DNA of 11,266 bases from Candidatus Uhrbacteria bacterium RIFOXYA2_FULL_40_9 (GTDB taxonomy: Bacteria; Patescibacteriota; Patescibacteriia; UBA9934; GWF2-40-263), in NCBI GenBank assembly GCA_001791615.1, contig MGEY01000015.1, forward strand, positions 3,973 to 15,238. Direction: 5' to 3'. How positions within the stretch are numbered: position 1 is the stretch's first letter; every line of letters starts with the position of its first letter. The position numbers and the translations under genes were made by a program. Below the pieces are notes generated by a model. The model ran no database searches and was not told the origin of the DNA. It saw nothing but the letters and a program-made list of their open reading frames with translations. Positions 1-6,216 of the stretch are shown here, piece by piece.

Positions 1-2
1 AA

Positions 3-1238
3 GTGATTTCTGCCAATAATTACAAAGGGATTCCTGCAGAAGATCGCAAGCTTTGGAAGCAGAGCAGGGAATTATATGAAACGATTTCTCGTTTTAAGCC
101 TATTCCAGTTATTGGTGATCTCATGTTTGAAGCGCTTGATCATTGGCAACAGATTGCAGATTTTTATCCACGAAGGGATTTATCCCATCCGAATGTTCAG
201 GTTAAGCAACTTTATCATTACATTAAAAAAGGATTAGGAAAGCATTTGGTTGAAAAGATGAGTGAACATCCAGTTCCACTTCTTACCACGTTTTTTCTTC
301 CTGCCTTTGTGGCAGATTATTACGATTATCCGGGGGAGATTTATTGTGTTACCACTGATGCTGATATCAGTCGTGCGTGGGCTCCTCTTGATCCAAAGAG
401 TAGCCGTATCAAATATTTTGCCGCAAATGGTCGAGTTAAAGAACGATTAAGACTGTATGGTGTTCGTTCAGAAAATATCTATTTAACAGGATTTCCACTT
501 CCAAAGGAGTTAGTTGGAGGAAAGAATGCAGAGATTGTTAAAAAGCTTTTAATGGAACGCATTTGTCATTTGGATCCACAAGGTATTTTTACTGATCGTT
601 ATCAAAAAACCCTTAAAGCTGAACTTGGACAAGCTTCTTGTCGTATGGAGAATAATAAGCGTCCGCTCACTCTTCTTTATAGTGTGGGAGGAGCAGGGGC
701 ACAAAAACGTCTTGGAGTTGAAGTGATAAAAAGCCTTAAGGGAGCAATAAAACAAGGAAAAATTCGAGTTATTTTGGTCGGAGGAGTAAAAAAACAAGTC
801 GTACAGTTTTTCGAAGATGCCGTGAAAGAAGCAGGATTACGAAAAGAACTTGGAGAAAGAGTTCTTGTTCCACATTTTGATTCTCGTAAAGATTATTTTG
901 CCGGGTTTAATCAATTACTACTTGAGACAGATATTCTTTGGACAAAGCCTAGTGAACTTTCTTTTTACACAGGTCTTGGACTGCCTATTATCATAGCTCC
1001 ACCGATTGGGTCTCAAGAAGAGTTTAATCAAGTTTGGCTTCAATACATGGGGGGAGGGATTCCACAAGCAAATCCAAAATATACTGATGAATGGTTATTT
1101 GATTGGATTAATTCTGGAGGAATGGCACGCATGGCCTGGAGTGGATATATCGAAGCCCCAACACATGGAACTTATCGAATTGAGAATATTGTTCTTGGAA
1201 AAGAACAAGCGATTCATCCTCTTCCATTGATCGTTTAA
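3..1238 (+). CDS. GT-B-like glycosyltransferase, 5' end probably missing
   Basis: The open frame runs from the window edge to TAA at 1236-1238, giving 411 residues from a GTG at 3. The true start is probably upstream, since no ribosome site can be seen. The protein looks like a two-domain GT-B fold. The N-terminal half carries L-T-T-F-F-L-P-A-F around residues 94-102 and a linker-like Y-L-T-G-F-P at 160-165. The C-terminal half opens with S-V-G-G-A-G-A-Q at 227-234, like the glycine-rich turn after the first C-terminal strand in MurG-type enzymes. It later has W-T-K-P-S-E-L-S at 313-320 followed by G-L-P-I-I-I-A-P-P, the usual position of the nucleotide-sugar donor site. Family knowledge suggests transfer of a sugar to a lipid or envelope acceptor, but the substrate cannot be read from the sequence. 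It ends 52 bp before the oppositely oriented gene and shares a terminator with it. Confidence 0.6.
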   Translation: MISANNYKGIPAEDRKLWKQSRELYETISRFKPIPVIGDLMFEALDHWQQIADFYPRRDLSHPNVQVKQLYHYIKKGLGKHLVEKMSEHPVPLLTTFFLPAFVADYYDYPGEIYCVTTDADISRAWAPLDPKSSRIKYFAANGRVKERLRLYGVRSENIYLTGFPLPKELVGGKNAEIVKKLLMERICHLDPQGIFTDRYQKTLKAELGQASCRMENNKRPLTLLYSVGGAGAQKRLGVEVIKSLKGAIKQGKIRVILVGGVKKQVVQFFEDAVKEAGLRKELGERVLVPHFDSRKDYFAGFNQLLLETDILWTKPSELSFYTGLGLPIIIAPPIGSQEEFNQVWLQYMGGGIPQANPKYTDEWLFDWINSGGMARMAWSGYIEAPTHGTYRIENIVLGKEQAIHPLPLIV

Positions 1239-1261
1239 GAGGTGATCGTCTCTACTTGTTT

Positions 1262-1291
1262 AAAAAAACAACCGCGAGAAATCGCGGTTTT
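1262..1291. terminator. Shared hairpin terminator between convergent genes
   Basis: An 8-bp perfect GC-rich stem (1270-1277 with 1282-1289) encloses a GAAA tetraloop. Seven A residues at 1262-1268 become a U tract on the minus strand, so it is a good Rho-independent terminator for the minus-strand gene. On the + strand only a short TT follows, so it is weaker there. The stem overlaps the minus-strand stop codon (1290-1292). Confidence 0.8.
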
Positions 1292-1952
1292 AGAATCGTC
1301 GGCTTTTTGTGACCTGACATCCAGAAAGAAGATATGTTTGCGTATGTCCTCGTCGTTGAGGAATAAGGAGAAGAGTGTCCTCTGAGACGCAATAAGTTTC
1401 TCCTTGAAAGAACGCCAAAATGTCGAGAAGAGAGAGTTCAAAATGTTCTTGCCAAGCTGATTGTTGCTCAAGTCCTACAGGATCATAATCTTCCACAGAA
1501 AAAGATCGATAATAGTGAAAAGTTTGGGAATGGCAAAGATTTAATGAACTTGCAATATCTACGGTTCCTTGACCAGAAATATCGAAACGGTCAACAAAAG
1601 CAAATTTTTCACACGTTGTCGATTGTGTATAAAAAGAACAATGCCAGTGACGCAGAGAACACTCACCTAAAGGCAAAGGTTGAATCTCTATGTTAAGGAA
1701 TGCTGGGTAAATTGGAGAGCCTTTATTTACTTGCGTTATGATTGTATACAAACGATCATCAAACACAAATGACATTTCCATGATTCCTTCATCGGAAAGC
1801 TTTTCTTCAATCCAGTCTTCTTTACGATCATGAGCAAGAAGATGTTGTGTCACTTTTTGTTCAAGCTGTACAGACAATACAGGAACTATGAGAGGAGTTT
1901 TTTGAGAAAAACCTATTGGTGATAAGAAAAGAAGAAAGAAAAGAGAGGACAT
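1290..1952 (-). CDS. Secreted six-cysteine protein of unknown function
   Basis: This encodes 220 residues and I do not recognise a family. The start is supported by an AAGGA Shine-Dalgarno (complement of 1958-1962) 5 nt before the ATG. Residues 1-16 are hydrophobic and end in G-F-S-Q, like a signal peptide, although the basic n-region usual in such peptides is missing. No further membrane segment is seen. The rest is a soluble domain with six cysteines (98, 105, 114, 140, 188, 212), an even number that would fit disulfides in an exported protein. The gene stands alone, is divergent from the membrane protein gene at 2070, and ends in its own terminator. A TTGACA hexamer lies on the minus strand at 2010-2005, but no good -10 follows at the usual distance. 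Existence as a gene is fairly sure; function is unknown. Confidence 0.65.
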   Translation of the reverse strand: MSSLFFLLFLSPIGFSQKTPLIVPVLSVQLEQKVTQHLLAHDRKEDWIEEKLSDEGIMEMSFVFDDRLYTIITQVNKGSPIYPAFLNIEIQPLPLGECSLRHWHCSFYTQSTTCEKFAFVDRFDISGQGTVDIASSLNLCHSQTFHYYRSFSVEDYDPVGLEQQSAWQEHFELSLLDILAFFQGETYCVSEDTLLLIPQRRGHTQTYLLSGCQVTKSRRF

Positions 1953-2050
1953 AGAGTTCCTTTCGTGAAAGAGCTGTTTCTAGGGAATCGAAAAATGAGG
2001 TATTTGTCAAGAAATAAAAAGGATTAAATGTCTGGAGCTTTCTCTTTTTT

Positions 2051-2061
2051 TGTGCTAAAGT
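2051..2061 (+). promoter_or_regulatory. Extended -10 promoter, predicted leaderless start at 2070
   Basis: TG (2053-2054), one base, then TAAAGT (2056-2061) forms an extended -10. No -35 is recognisable 16-18 bp upstream, which is acceptable for an extended -10. Transcription would start at about 2068-2069, directly at the ATG at 2070. The same layout is repeated at 5257-5265, which strengthens the call. Confidence 0.55.
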
Positions 2062-2069
2062 TTCTGCAT

Positions 2070-3650
2070 ATGGAATCATCTTTTCAGAATCTTTTGCGTG
2101 CGATGGCACGTGTGAAACAAGAACAAGAAGAAGGAATACAAGAGGATACAATTAGTGTGAGTGATACTGTTTCTGTAGCGGCATCTGTCTATGAACTTTT
2201 ACGCAACACACTTGAGTATGATGAAGAGCATCTCTTGAGGCGAAATGCCATACGCCGTATTTTACGACGTCGTATTGGAGAAGAAGAGGAAGGACAACTC
2301 GCATCAAATTTATTGCGTGAATTAATATGGGCTCGCTATTTTCGAAATAAAACAGTTCCTGAAAGAATGATTGGAGAAGTTACGATTGTTTTGAAGAAAT
2401 ATCATTCATTGTTTAGGTCTCTTGAAGTGAAAACAAAAGAAGGACAAAAACAGTATGATTGGTTGATCGATGTTCTTTCCAGTGAGATTGAATATCTTCT
2501 TGTCCCTCCTCAAGTAGATGAAGCATTAGCAAATTACACTTATCAAGAGATTCGGAAACGTCTTGTTTGGCAAAGTAAGCTTATTTCTGAAGAAGACCAA
2601 GATCTTCAACTTTACATTGCTGTTCATCGAGCCATTCTTAAGTCAAACATGGCCACATTGCGTTATCGTGTTTTTTCTCTGTTCTATCCAAAATGGCGAC
2701 AAGCAACAGTAGATGATCCTCTTATTACAGAGATTGTTGATAATCTTTCTGTGGTTATTGATGCAGTCGATCGTCAGATCACTCATTCTGGAGGAGATAA
2801 GATGTTTCGTCTTGTTCGGAAATATGCCATCGTTTTTAAGGTGATCGGAGATATTGCTGCAGATGATCCAGATGCTTTTCATGAAGCTGTTATGTCTCAA
2901 GATAAGAAAGTGATTGAGAAAGCGATTTCTCGCGCAGCTGAAGTTCGATATGCTTCCTTTCGATCTCGATTATTTCGTGGGGTTATGCGGGCAACACTTT
3001 TTTTGTTTTTCACAAAAATGTTACTTGCTTTGATTGTGGAAGCTCCGTATGAAATTTTTGTTCTTCACACCACAAATTTTCTTCCACTCACGGTAAACAT
3101 TCTTTTTCCTCCTTTTCTTCTTTCTTTACTTGGATTCTCTGTACGCATTCCTGCAAAGAAAAACACAGTCAGTATTTTGGAAAAAGTTTGGTCTTTACTT
3201 GGTTTTGATGAAGATTTCAAGATTACCGTTAAAATGCGACGTTCTTGGGCTAAAGGACCGTTGGGTGTTATTTTCAATATTTTATACATCACGGTTTTTC
3301 TTTTCTCCATTCTTGTGATCACAAGTATTCTTCGAATTTTTGATTTCAACATTCTTTCTATTTTATTTTTCTTGTTGTTCTTAAGCCTTGTTGCGTTCTT
3401 CGGGTTGAAATTGCGTCATACAAAACGAGATTTAGTGGTACTTGAGTCAGCAGGTGGATTTTTCGGATTTATTTCAGATATCCTTTTCCTCCCTATTGTG
3501 AGAACAGGACGTTGGATTGCCATGCGGGCTCCACGCATCAATATTTTTCTATTCTTTTTTGATTTCATTATTGAAGCTCCATTTAAAGCTGCTATTAGTA
3601 TTATTGAGAGTTGGCTTGCCTTCCTTCGTGAGAAAAAAGAAGAGATATAG
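2070..3650 (+). CDS. Polytopic membrane protein with large N-terminal soluble domain, unknown function
   Basis: From the ATG at 2070 this gives 526 residues. An in-frame ATG at 2028 would add 14 residues and has a weak GGA in front. I prefer 2070 because an extended -10 sits 8 nt before it, inside the longer version. Residues 1-300 are soluble and charged, rich in predicted helix, with basic clusters (R-R-I-L-R-R-R near 62-68). Then come hydrophobic spans at about 305-325, 337-356, 398-420 and 427-447, and less certain ones at 463-479 and 488-505. The tail ends in charged E-K-K-E-E-I. No enzymatic motif or known family is recognised. It is the first gene of a run with the glycosidase 3 nt downstream and the methyltransferase after that, so an envelope role is plausible but inferred. 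Confidence 0.75.
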   Translation: MESSFQNLLRAMARVKQEQEEGIQEDTISVSDTVSVAASVYELLRNTLEYDEEHLLRRNAIRRILRRRIGEEEEGQLASNLLRELIWARYFRNKTVPERMIGEVTIVLKKYHSLFRSLEVKTKEGQKQYDWLIDVLSSEIEYLLVPPQVDEALANYTYQEIRKRLVWQSKLISEEDQDLQLYIAVHRAILKSNMATLRYRVFSLFYPKWRQATVDDPLITEIVDNLSVVIDAVDRQITHSGGDKMFRLVRKYAIVFKVIGDIAADDPDAFHEAVMSQDKKVIEKAISRAAEVRYASFRSRLFRGVMRATLFLFFTKMLLALIVEAPYEIFVLHTTNFLPLTVNILFPPFLLSLLGFSVRIPAKKNTVSILEKVWSLLGFDEDFKITVKMRRSWAKGPLGVIFNILYITVFLFSILVITSILRIFDFNILSILFFLLFLSLVAFFGLKLRHTKRDLVVLESAGGFFGFISDILFLPIVRTGRWIAMRAPRINIFLFFFDFIIEAPFKAAISIIESWLAFLREKKEEI

Positions 3651-3653
3651 ATT

Positions 3654-4688
3654 ATGTTATTTTTCCGTGTGGTGAAAGAAACGATACAGAAACGATCCGT
3701 GCGACTTTTTTTCGCACTTTTTCTTTTGCTTATTGTTCTTGCAGGGATCATTTTTTGGGTAAATCAGAAAGAAGTTCGTCAACCAGAATTTGGGATCACT
3801 TATTCAACGATCTATGCACAAGAATTAGGACTCGATCCGCTCACCGTTTATCAAGCATTACTAACAGAACTATCTGTAAAATTAGTAAGACTTCCTGTGT
3901 ACTGGTCTGAGGTTGAAAAAGAGCAAGGGGTTTATGATTGGGATCAAGTCGATCAACTCATGACACTTTCTAACGCCCATGGAGTTGAGGTAACCATGGT
4001 GCTTGGTGAAAAGGTTCCTCGATGGCCAGAATGTTTTATTCCTGATTGGGCATTAGAGCTTTCAGAACAGGAGAGGGAACAAGTATTGAAAGAATTTTTG
4101 ACAATTGCAGTTCAACGTTATCAATCTTTTTCTTCGCTTGAACGGTGGCAAATTGAAAATGAACCTTTTTTTCCTTTTGGAGTGTGTCCTGAACGAAGAA
4201 ACGAACTCGTATTTGAAGAGATAGCTCTTGTTTCTGATCTTGATGATCATCCTGTGCAATTAACCGTGAGTGGCGAACTTGAATCTTGGTGGCAATCAGC
4301 ATTGCATGCTGATGTTTTGGGGTTCTCTCTCTATCGCGTGACTTGGAATAAAACCGTTGGATTTTCTGTCTATCCACTTTCTCCAACGTTTTATCGAATT
4401 CGTGCCACAGTCATGAAATGGTTAACACAAAAAGTAATCATTTCTGAACTTCAAGCAGAACCATGGATTTTTATTTCCCTTGATGAACAAACAACGGAAT
4501 TTTGGTCTGAGCTGTTTACTCCTGATGATTTTGAAAAGAACGTTCAATTTGCTGAGCAAACAGGTGTTTCAGAAGTTTATTTTTGGGGAGCAGAGTGGTG
4601 GTATTATTTACGAATGCAAGGTTTTGATAGTCTTTGGAATTACGCAGAAAATCTTTTTGATTCACAAACAGTTTTTGTAAAACATTAA
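3654..4688 (+). CDS. Membrane-anchored clan GH-A glycoside hydrolase
   Basis: This encodes 344 residues. The N-terminus has a basic stretch and one hydrophobic span (about 17-36), so the rest should sit outside the cytoplasmic membrane on a signal anchor. The catalytic domain is a TIM barrel of the GH-A type. R-L-P-V-Y-W-S-E-V-E at 79-88 followed by G-V-Y-D-W-D is the early barrel signature seen in GH5, GH35 and GH42-like enzymes. W-Q-I-E-N-E-P (165-171) holds the acid/base Glu170 after strand 4. I-I-S-E-L-Q (262-267) holds the nucleophile Glu265 on strand 7. Trp-rich F-W-G-A-E-W-W near 310-316 fits strand 8. Both catalytic residues are intact, so it should be active; substrate and exact GH family are unknown. 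It starts 3 nt after the preceding stop with no clear ribosome site, suggesting translational coupling. Confidence 0.8.
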   Translation: MLFFRVVKETIQKRSVRLFFALFLLLIVLAGIIFWVNQKEVRQPEFGITYSTIYAQELGLDPLTVYQALLTELSVKLVRLPVYWSEVEKEQGVYDWDQVDQLMTLSNAHGVEVTMVLGEKVPRWPECFIPDWALELSEQEREQVLKEFLTIAVQRYQSFSSLERWQIENEPFFPFGVCPERRNELVFEEIALVSDLDDHPVQLTVSGELESWWQSALHADVLGFSLYRVTWNKTVGFSVYPLSPTFYRIRATVMKWLTQKVIISELQAEPWIFISLDEQTTEFWSELFTPDDFEKNVQFAEQTGVSEVYFWGAEWWYYLRMQGFDSLWNYAENLFDSQTVFVKH

Positions 4689-4694
4689 TATAAT
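4689..4694 (+). promoter_or_regulatory. Possible -10 element before the methyltransferase
   Basis: A perfect TATAAT lies just after the glycosidase stop, but no -35 or TG extension is seen. Transcription from it would begin near 4701, inside the annotated start codon. If it is used, translation would begin at the second ATG (4708, Met4). It may be chance in AT-rich DNA. Confidence 0.25.
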
Positions 4695-4698
4695 CGTT

Positions 4699-5238
4699 AT
4701 GCCAGGAATGTTGTTTTTAGCTCTTTTGTTTGAATTTATTTTTCTTATTTTTTTGGCAGGTATTTTATACTATCTCATGACAGGTTTTATTGGAGTTCCG
4801 TGGGTACCAAGTACAAAAAAATATCGTGATATCATGTTTGACCTGGCAAAAATCCAACCAGGAGAGCGAATTTTAGATATTGGTTGTGGAGATGGAATTA
4901 TCGTTTGTGATGCTGTCAAACGTTTTCAAGCAATTGGGTATGGAATTGAGTATCACTATTTGCTCATGCTTTGTGGAAGAATTCGAGCTCTGATTACAGG
5001 GGTTTCTTCCAAAACCCATTTTATTTGGGGAAACATGTATCGGATGCAGTATCCAGAAGCAGATGTCATTTTTACTTATCTTTTTCCTGAAACAAATAAA
5101 CGATTAGAGCCACTCTTGAAAGCCTCTTTTCCCTCGGGGACACGTGTTGTGTCTCGAGCATTTTCATACCCAACCCTTCCTCTGATTACAAAAAAGCAAG
5201 AAGGAAGAGAAACCATTTATCTTTATCAGATTCCTTAA
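4699..5238 (+). CDS. Membrane-anchored FAM173-like class I SAM methyltransferase
   Basis: This encodes 179 residues. A single hydrophobic span (about 4-28) is followed by V-P-W-V-P-S-T-K-K (33-41), then methyltransferase motif I, I-L-D-I-G-C-G-D-G (58-66). The acidic residue binding the SAM ribose is Glu84 in Y-G-I-E-Y. The post-motif strand F-T-Y-L-F-P-E-T-N-K (125-134) and P-S-G-T-R-V-V-S (145-152) match the pattern of the FAM173 group. In eukaryotes these are membrane-bound lysine methyltransferases (for example those acting on the ATP synthase c subunit or the ADP/ATP translocase). The pre-domain V-P-x-V-P-S before motif I is typical of that group. The bacterial target is unknown. The start is 10 nt after the glycosidase stop. 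Met4 (4708) is an alternative start. Confidence 0.75.
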   Translation: MPGMLFLALLFEFIFLIFLAGILYYLMTGFIGVPWVPSTKKYRDIMFDLAKIQPGERILDIGCGDGIIVCDAVKRFQAIGYGIEYHYLLMLCGRIRALITGVSSKTHFIWGNMYRMQYPEADVIFTYLFPETNKRLEPLLKASFPSGTRVVSRAFSYPTLPLITKKQEGRETIYLYQIP

Positions 5239-5256
5239 ATAGCCTTTTTGAGGTTG

Positions 5257-5265
5257 TGATATAAT
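5257..5265 (+). promoter_or_regulatory. Extended -10 promoter, predicted leaderless start at 5274
   Basis: TG at 5257-5258, one base, and a perfect TATAAT at 5260-5265, exactly 8 nt before the ATG at 5274. No convincing -35. Transcription would begin at about 5272-5273, so the mRNA would be leaderless. There is no Shine-Dalgarno, consistent with that. Confidence 0.65.
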
Positions 5266-5273
5266 GCGCACAT

Positions 5274-5849
5274 ATGAAAAAGGAAGTGGTCCTTGATATT
5301 GAAACTCAAAACACTTTTGCAGATGTTGAGAATGATTATTCAAAGTTTCGCATCTCTGTTATTGGGGTGTATTTTTATGAAACAGATAGCTATGAATCTT
5401 TTGAAGAACAGGAGCTTTCTCAGTTGTGGCCTCGTTTAGAAAAAGCAGATCGCATTATCGGCTATAACAGCATTGGTTTTGATCTTCCTATCATGAACAA
5501 TTATTACGCAGGGGACTTCTTGAAGTTTTCTAATCTAGATTTACTTGCAGAAATTAAGAAAGCGCTTGGTTTTCGATTAAAGCTTGATGATGTTGCAGCA
5601 GCTTGTGTGGGACACAGAAAATCTGGTCATGGACTTCAGGCTATAGAATGGTGGAAACAAGGGGAGATTGAGAAAATCAAAGAGTATTGTTTGAACGATG
5701 TGAAAGTGACAAAAGAGGTTTATGAGTATGGCTTGAAGTATCAGGCTCTTGCGTATCTTGATAATTCTGGAGAAAGAAAGGCTATTCCTGTTGACTTTGC
5801 TTTAAAACAAGAAAAAGTTGTTCCCATAAATTTAAGCATGCCTTTTTAA
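5274..5849 (+). CDS. DEDDy-type 3'-5' exonuclease, RNase H-like fold
   Basis: This encodes 191 residues, essentially one exonuclease domain. Exo I is V-L-D-I-E-T (6-11) with metal ligands Asp8 and Glu10. Exo II is I-G-Y-N-S-I-G-F-D (62-70) with Asp70. Exo III is Y-C-L-N-D (138-142) with Tyr138 and Asp142, the Y-x-x-x-D form of the DEDDy subgroup. This set fits the stand-alone exonucleases annotated as RNase_H_2 or YprB-like, or as PolB-related 3'-5' exonucleases, which degrade single-stranded DNA or RNA ends with two divalent metals. All four acidic ligands are present, so activity is expected. The tail (about 165-191) is a short extension. The gene has its own leaderless-type promoter and lies just upstream of the nrdJ control region; I see no clear terminator after it. 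Confidence 0.8.
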   Translation: MKKEVVLDIETQNTFADVENDYSKFRISVIGVYFYETDSYESFEEQELSQLWPRLEKADRIIGYNSIGFDLPIMNNYYAGDFLKFSNLDLLAEIKKALGFRLKLDDVAAACVGHRKSGHGLQAIEWWKQGEIEKIKEYCLNDVKVTKEVYEYGLKYQALAYLDNSGERKAIPVDFALKQEKVVPINLSMPF

Positions 5850-5884
5850 AGGTGATTATTTGTCTGAAGAAGAGGGGAGTTAGT

Positions 5885-5893
5885 TGTGGATAA
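5885..5893 (-). promoter_or_regulatory. DnaA box upstream of nrdJ promoter
   Basis: The minus strand reads TTATCCACA, a perfect match to the strongest DnaA 9-mer. It ends 8 bp before the -35 of the nrdJ promoter. DnaA is known to regulate nrdAB in Escherichia coli, so the position is meaningful. A single 9-mer can occur by chance. Confidence 0.45.
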
Positions 5894-5901
5894 TTACTCT
5901 T

Positions 5902-5930
5902 TTGACATACTACATATGGTGGTCTAAAAT
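5902..5930 (+). promoter_or_regulatory. Sigma-70-type promoter of nrdJ
   Basis: A perfect TTGACA (5902-5907), a 17-bp spacer and TAAAAT (5925-5930). The transcription start is predicted near 5937, giving a 5' leader of about 280 nt before the ATG at 6217. NrdR-type boxes occupy the spacer and the start region. Confidence 0.8.
5907..5922 (+). promoter_or_regulatory. NrdR box 1 (promoter spacer)
   Basis: The 16-bp sequence ATACTACATATGGTGG matches the palindromic NrdR consensus (ACACWATATATWGTGT) at 12 of 16 positions. It lies between the -35 and -10, so a bound NrdR would block RNA polymerase. NrdR senses ATP/dATP and represses ribonucleotide reductase genes in most bacteria. Confidence 0.65.
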
Positions 5931-5939
5931 GTAGTTAGA

Positions 5940-5955
5940 CCACAACATATAGTGG
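5940..5955 (+). promoter_or_regulatory. NrdR box 2 (at the transcription start)
   Basis: CCACAACATATAGTGG matches the same NrdR consensus at 14 of 16 positions. It starts 33 bp after box 1, about three helical turns, the spacing usual for paired NrdR boxes. It overlaps the initially transcribed region just downstream of the -10. Confidence 0.75.
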
Positions 5956-5966
5956 TTTTGAAAAAT

Positions 5967-6109
5967 GTCTTTCTCAAATCCTCAGGGGAATAATACAGCG
6001 AGGAAAGGCAAATATCTATCCATCATCCTTTCGAAGGAGATGCGATGGAGGGGAAGGTGGGGTTTTTCCCATTCCTGTTTAAAAAGATAATCCAGTGGGA
6101 TTGTCTTTT
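5967..6109 (+). promoter_or_regulatory. Structured 5' leader of nrdJ, candidate cis-regulatory RNA
   Basis: The transcribed leader can fold into four hairpins in a row. (1) 5967-5972 with 6004-6009 plus 5980-5983 with 6000-6003, separated by a 7-nt asymmetric loop and capped by a 16-nt loop holding GGGGAAUAAUACAG. (2) 6019-6049, with a 6-bp base (6019-6024 with 6044-6049) and a CCTT-TCG-AAGG tip. (3) 6052-6075, ggaa/ttcc and tggg/ccca with a GG bulge. (4) 6082-6109, a 12-bp stem. The loop of (1) is also complementary to UUCCC or AUUCC in (3). A B12 riboswitch would be the natural expectation, but I find no B12 box (CCACUG) on the sense strand. A structured RNA class named after nrdJ leaders has, as I recall, been described; I cannot check whether this matches it. 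No credible short coding gene is seen in 5850-6216. Confidence 0.5.
6082..6109 (+). terminator. Terminator-like hairpin in the nrdJ leader
   Basis: A 12-bp stem with one G-U pair (6082-6093 with 6098-6109) and an AGTG loop. It ends in TTTT followed by CGTCTGTTTAA. The stem is AT-rich, so termination would be leaky. It could serve as the expression platform of the leader. CTGTTTAA occurs on both sides of it (6075-6082 and 6113-6120). Confidence 0.35.
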
Positions 6110-6216
6110 CGTCTGTTTAAGGGGGTAAATTTCTTTTAAAAAATGTTTAATTTGATTCGGGAAAGAGAATTTGTCGAATGAAATTTTTTATTTTTTACCT
6201 TTGACGTACTCGTCCT

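Noticed and set aside
6092..6099. CCACTG-like B12 box in the nrdJ leader
   Set aside because: The match (CCCACTGG) is on the antisense strand only and sits in a simple 12-bp hairpin; the sense RNA lacks the B12 box and the conserved core around it.
6076..6150. TGTTTAA occurring three times (6076-6082, 6114-6120, 6144-6150) as operator iterons
   Set aside because: The unit is short and AT-rich, spacing is irregular (38 and 30 bp), and chance recurrence is likely.
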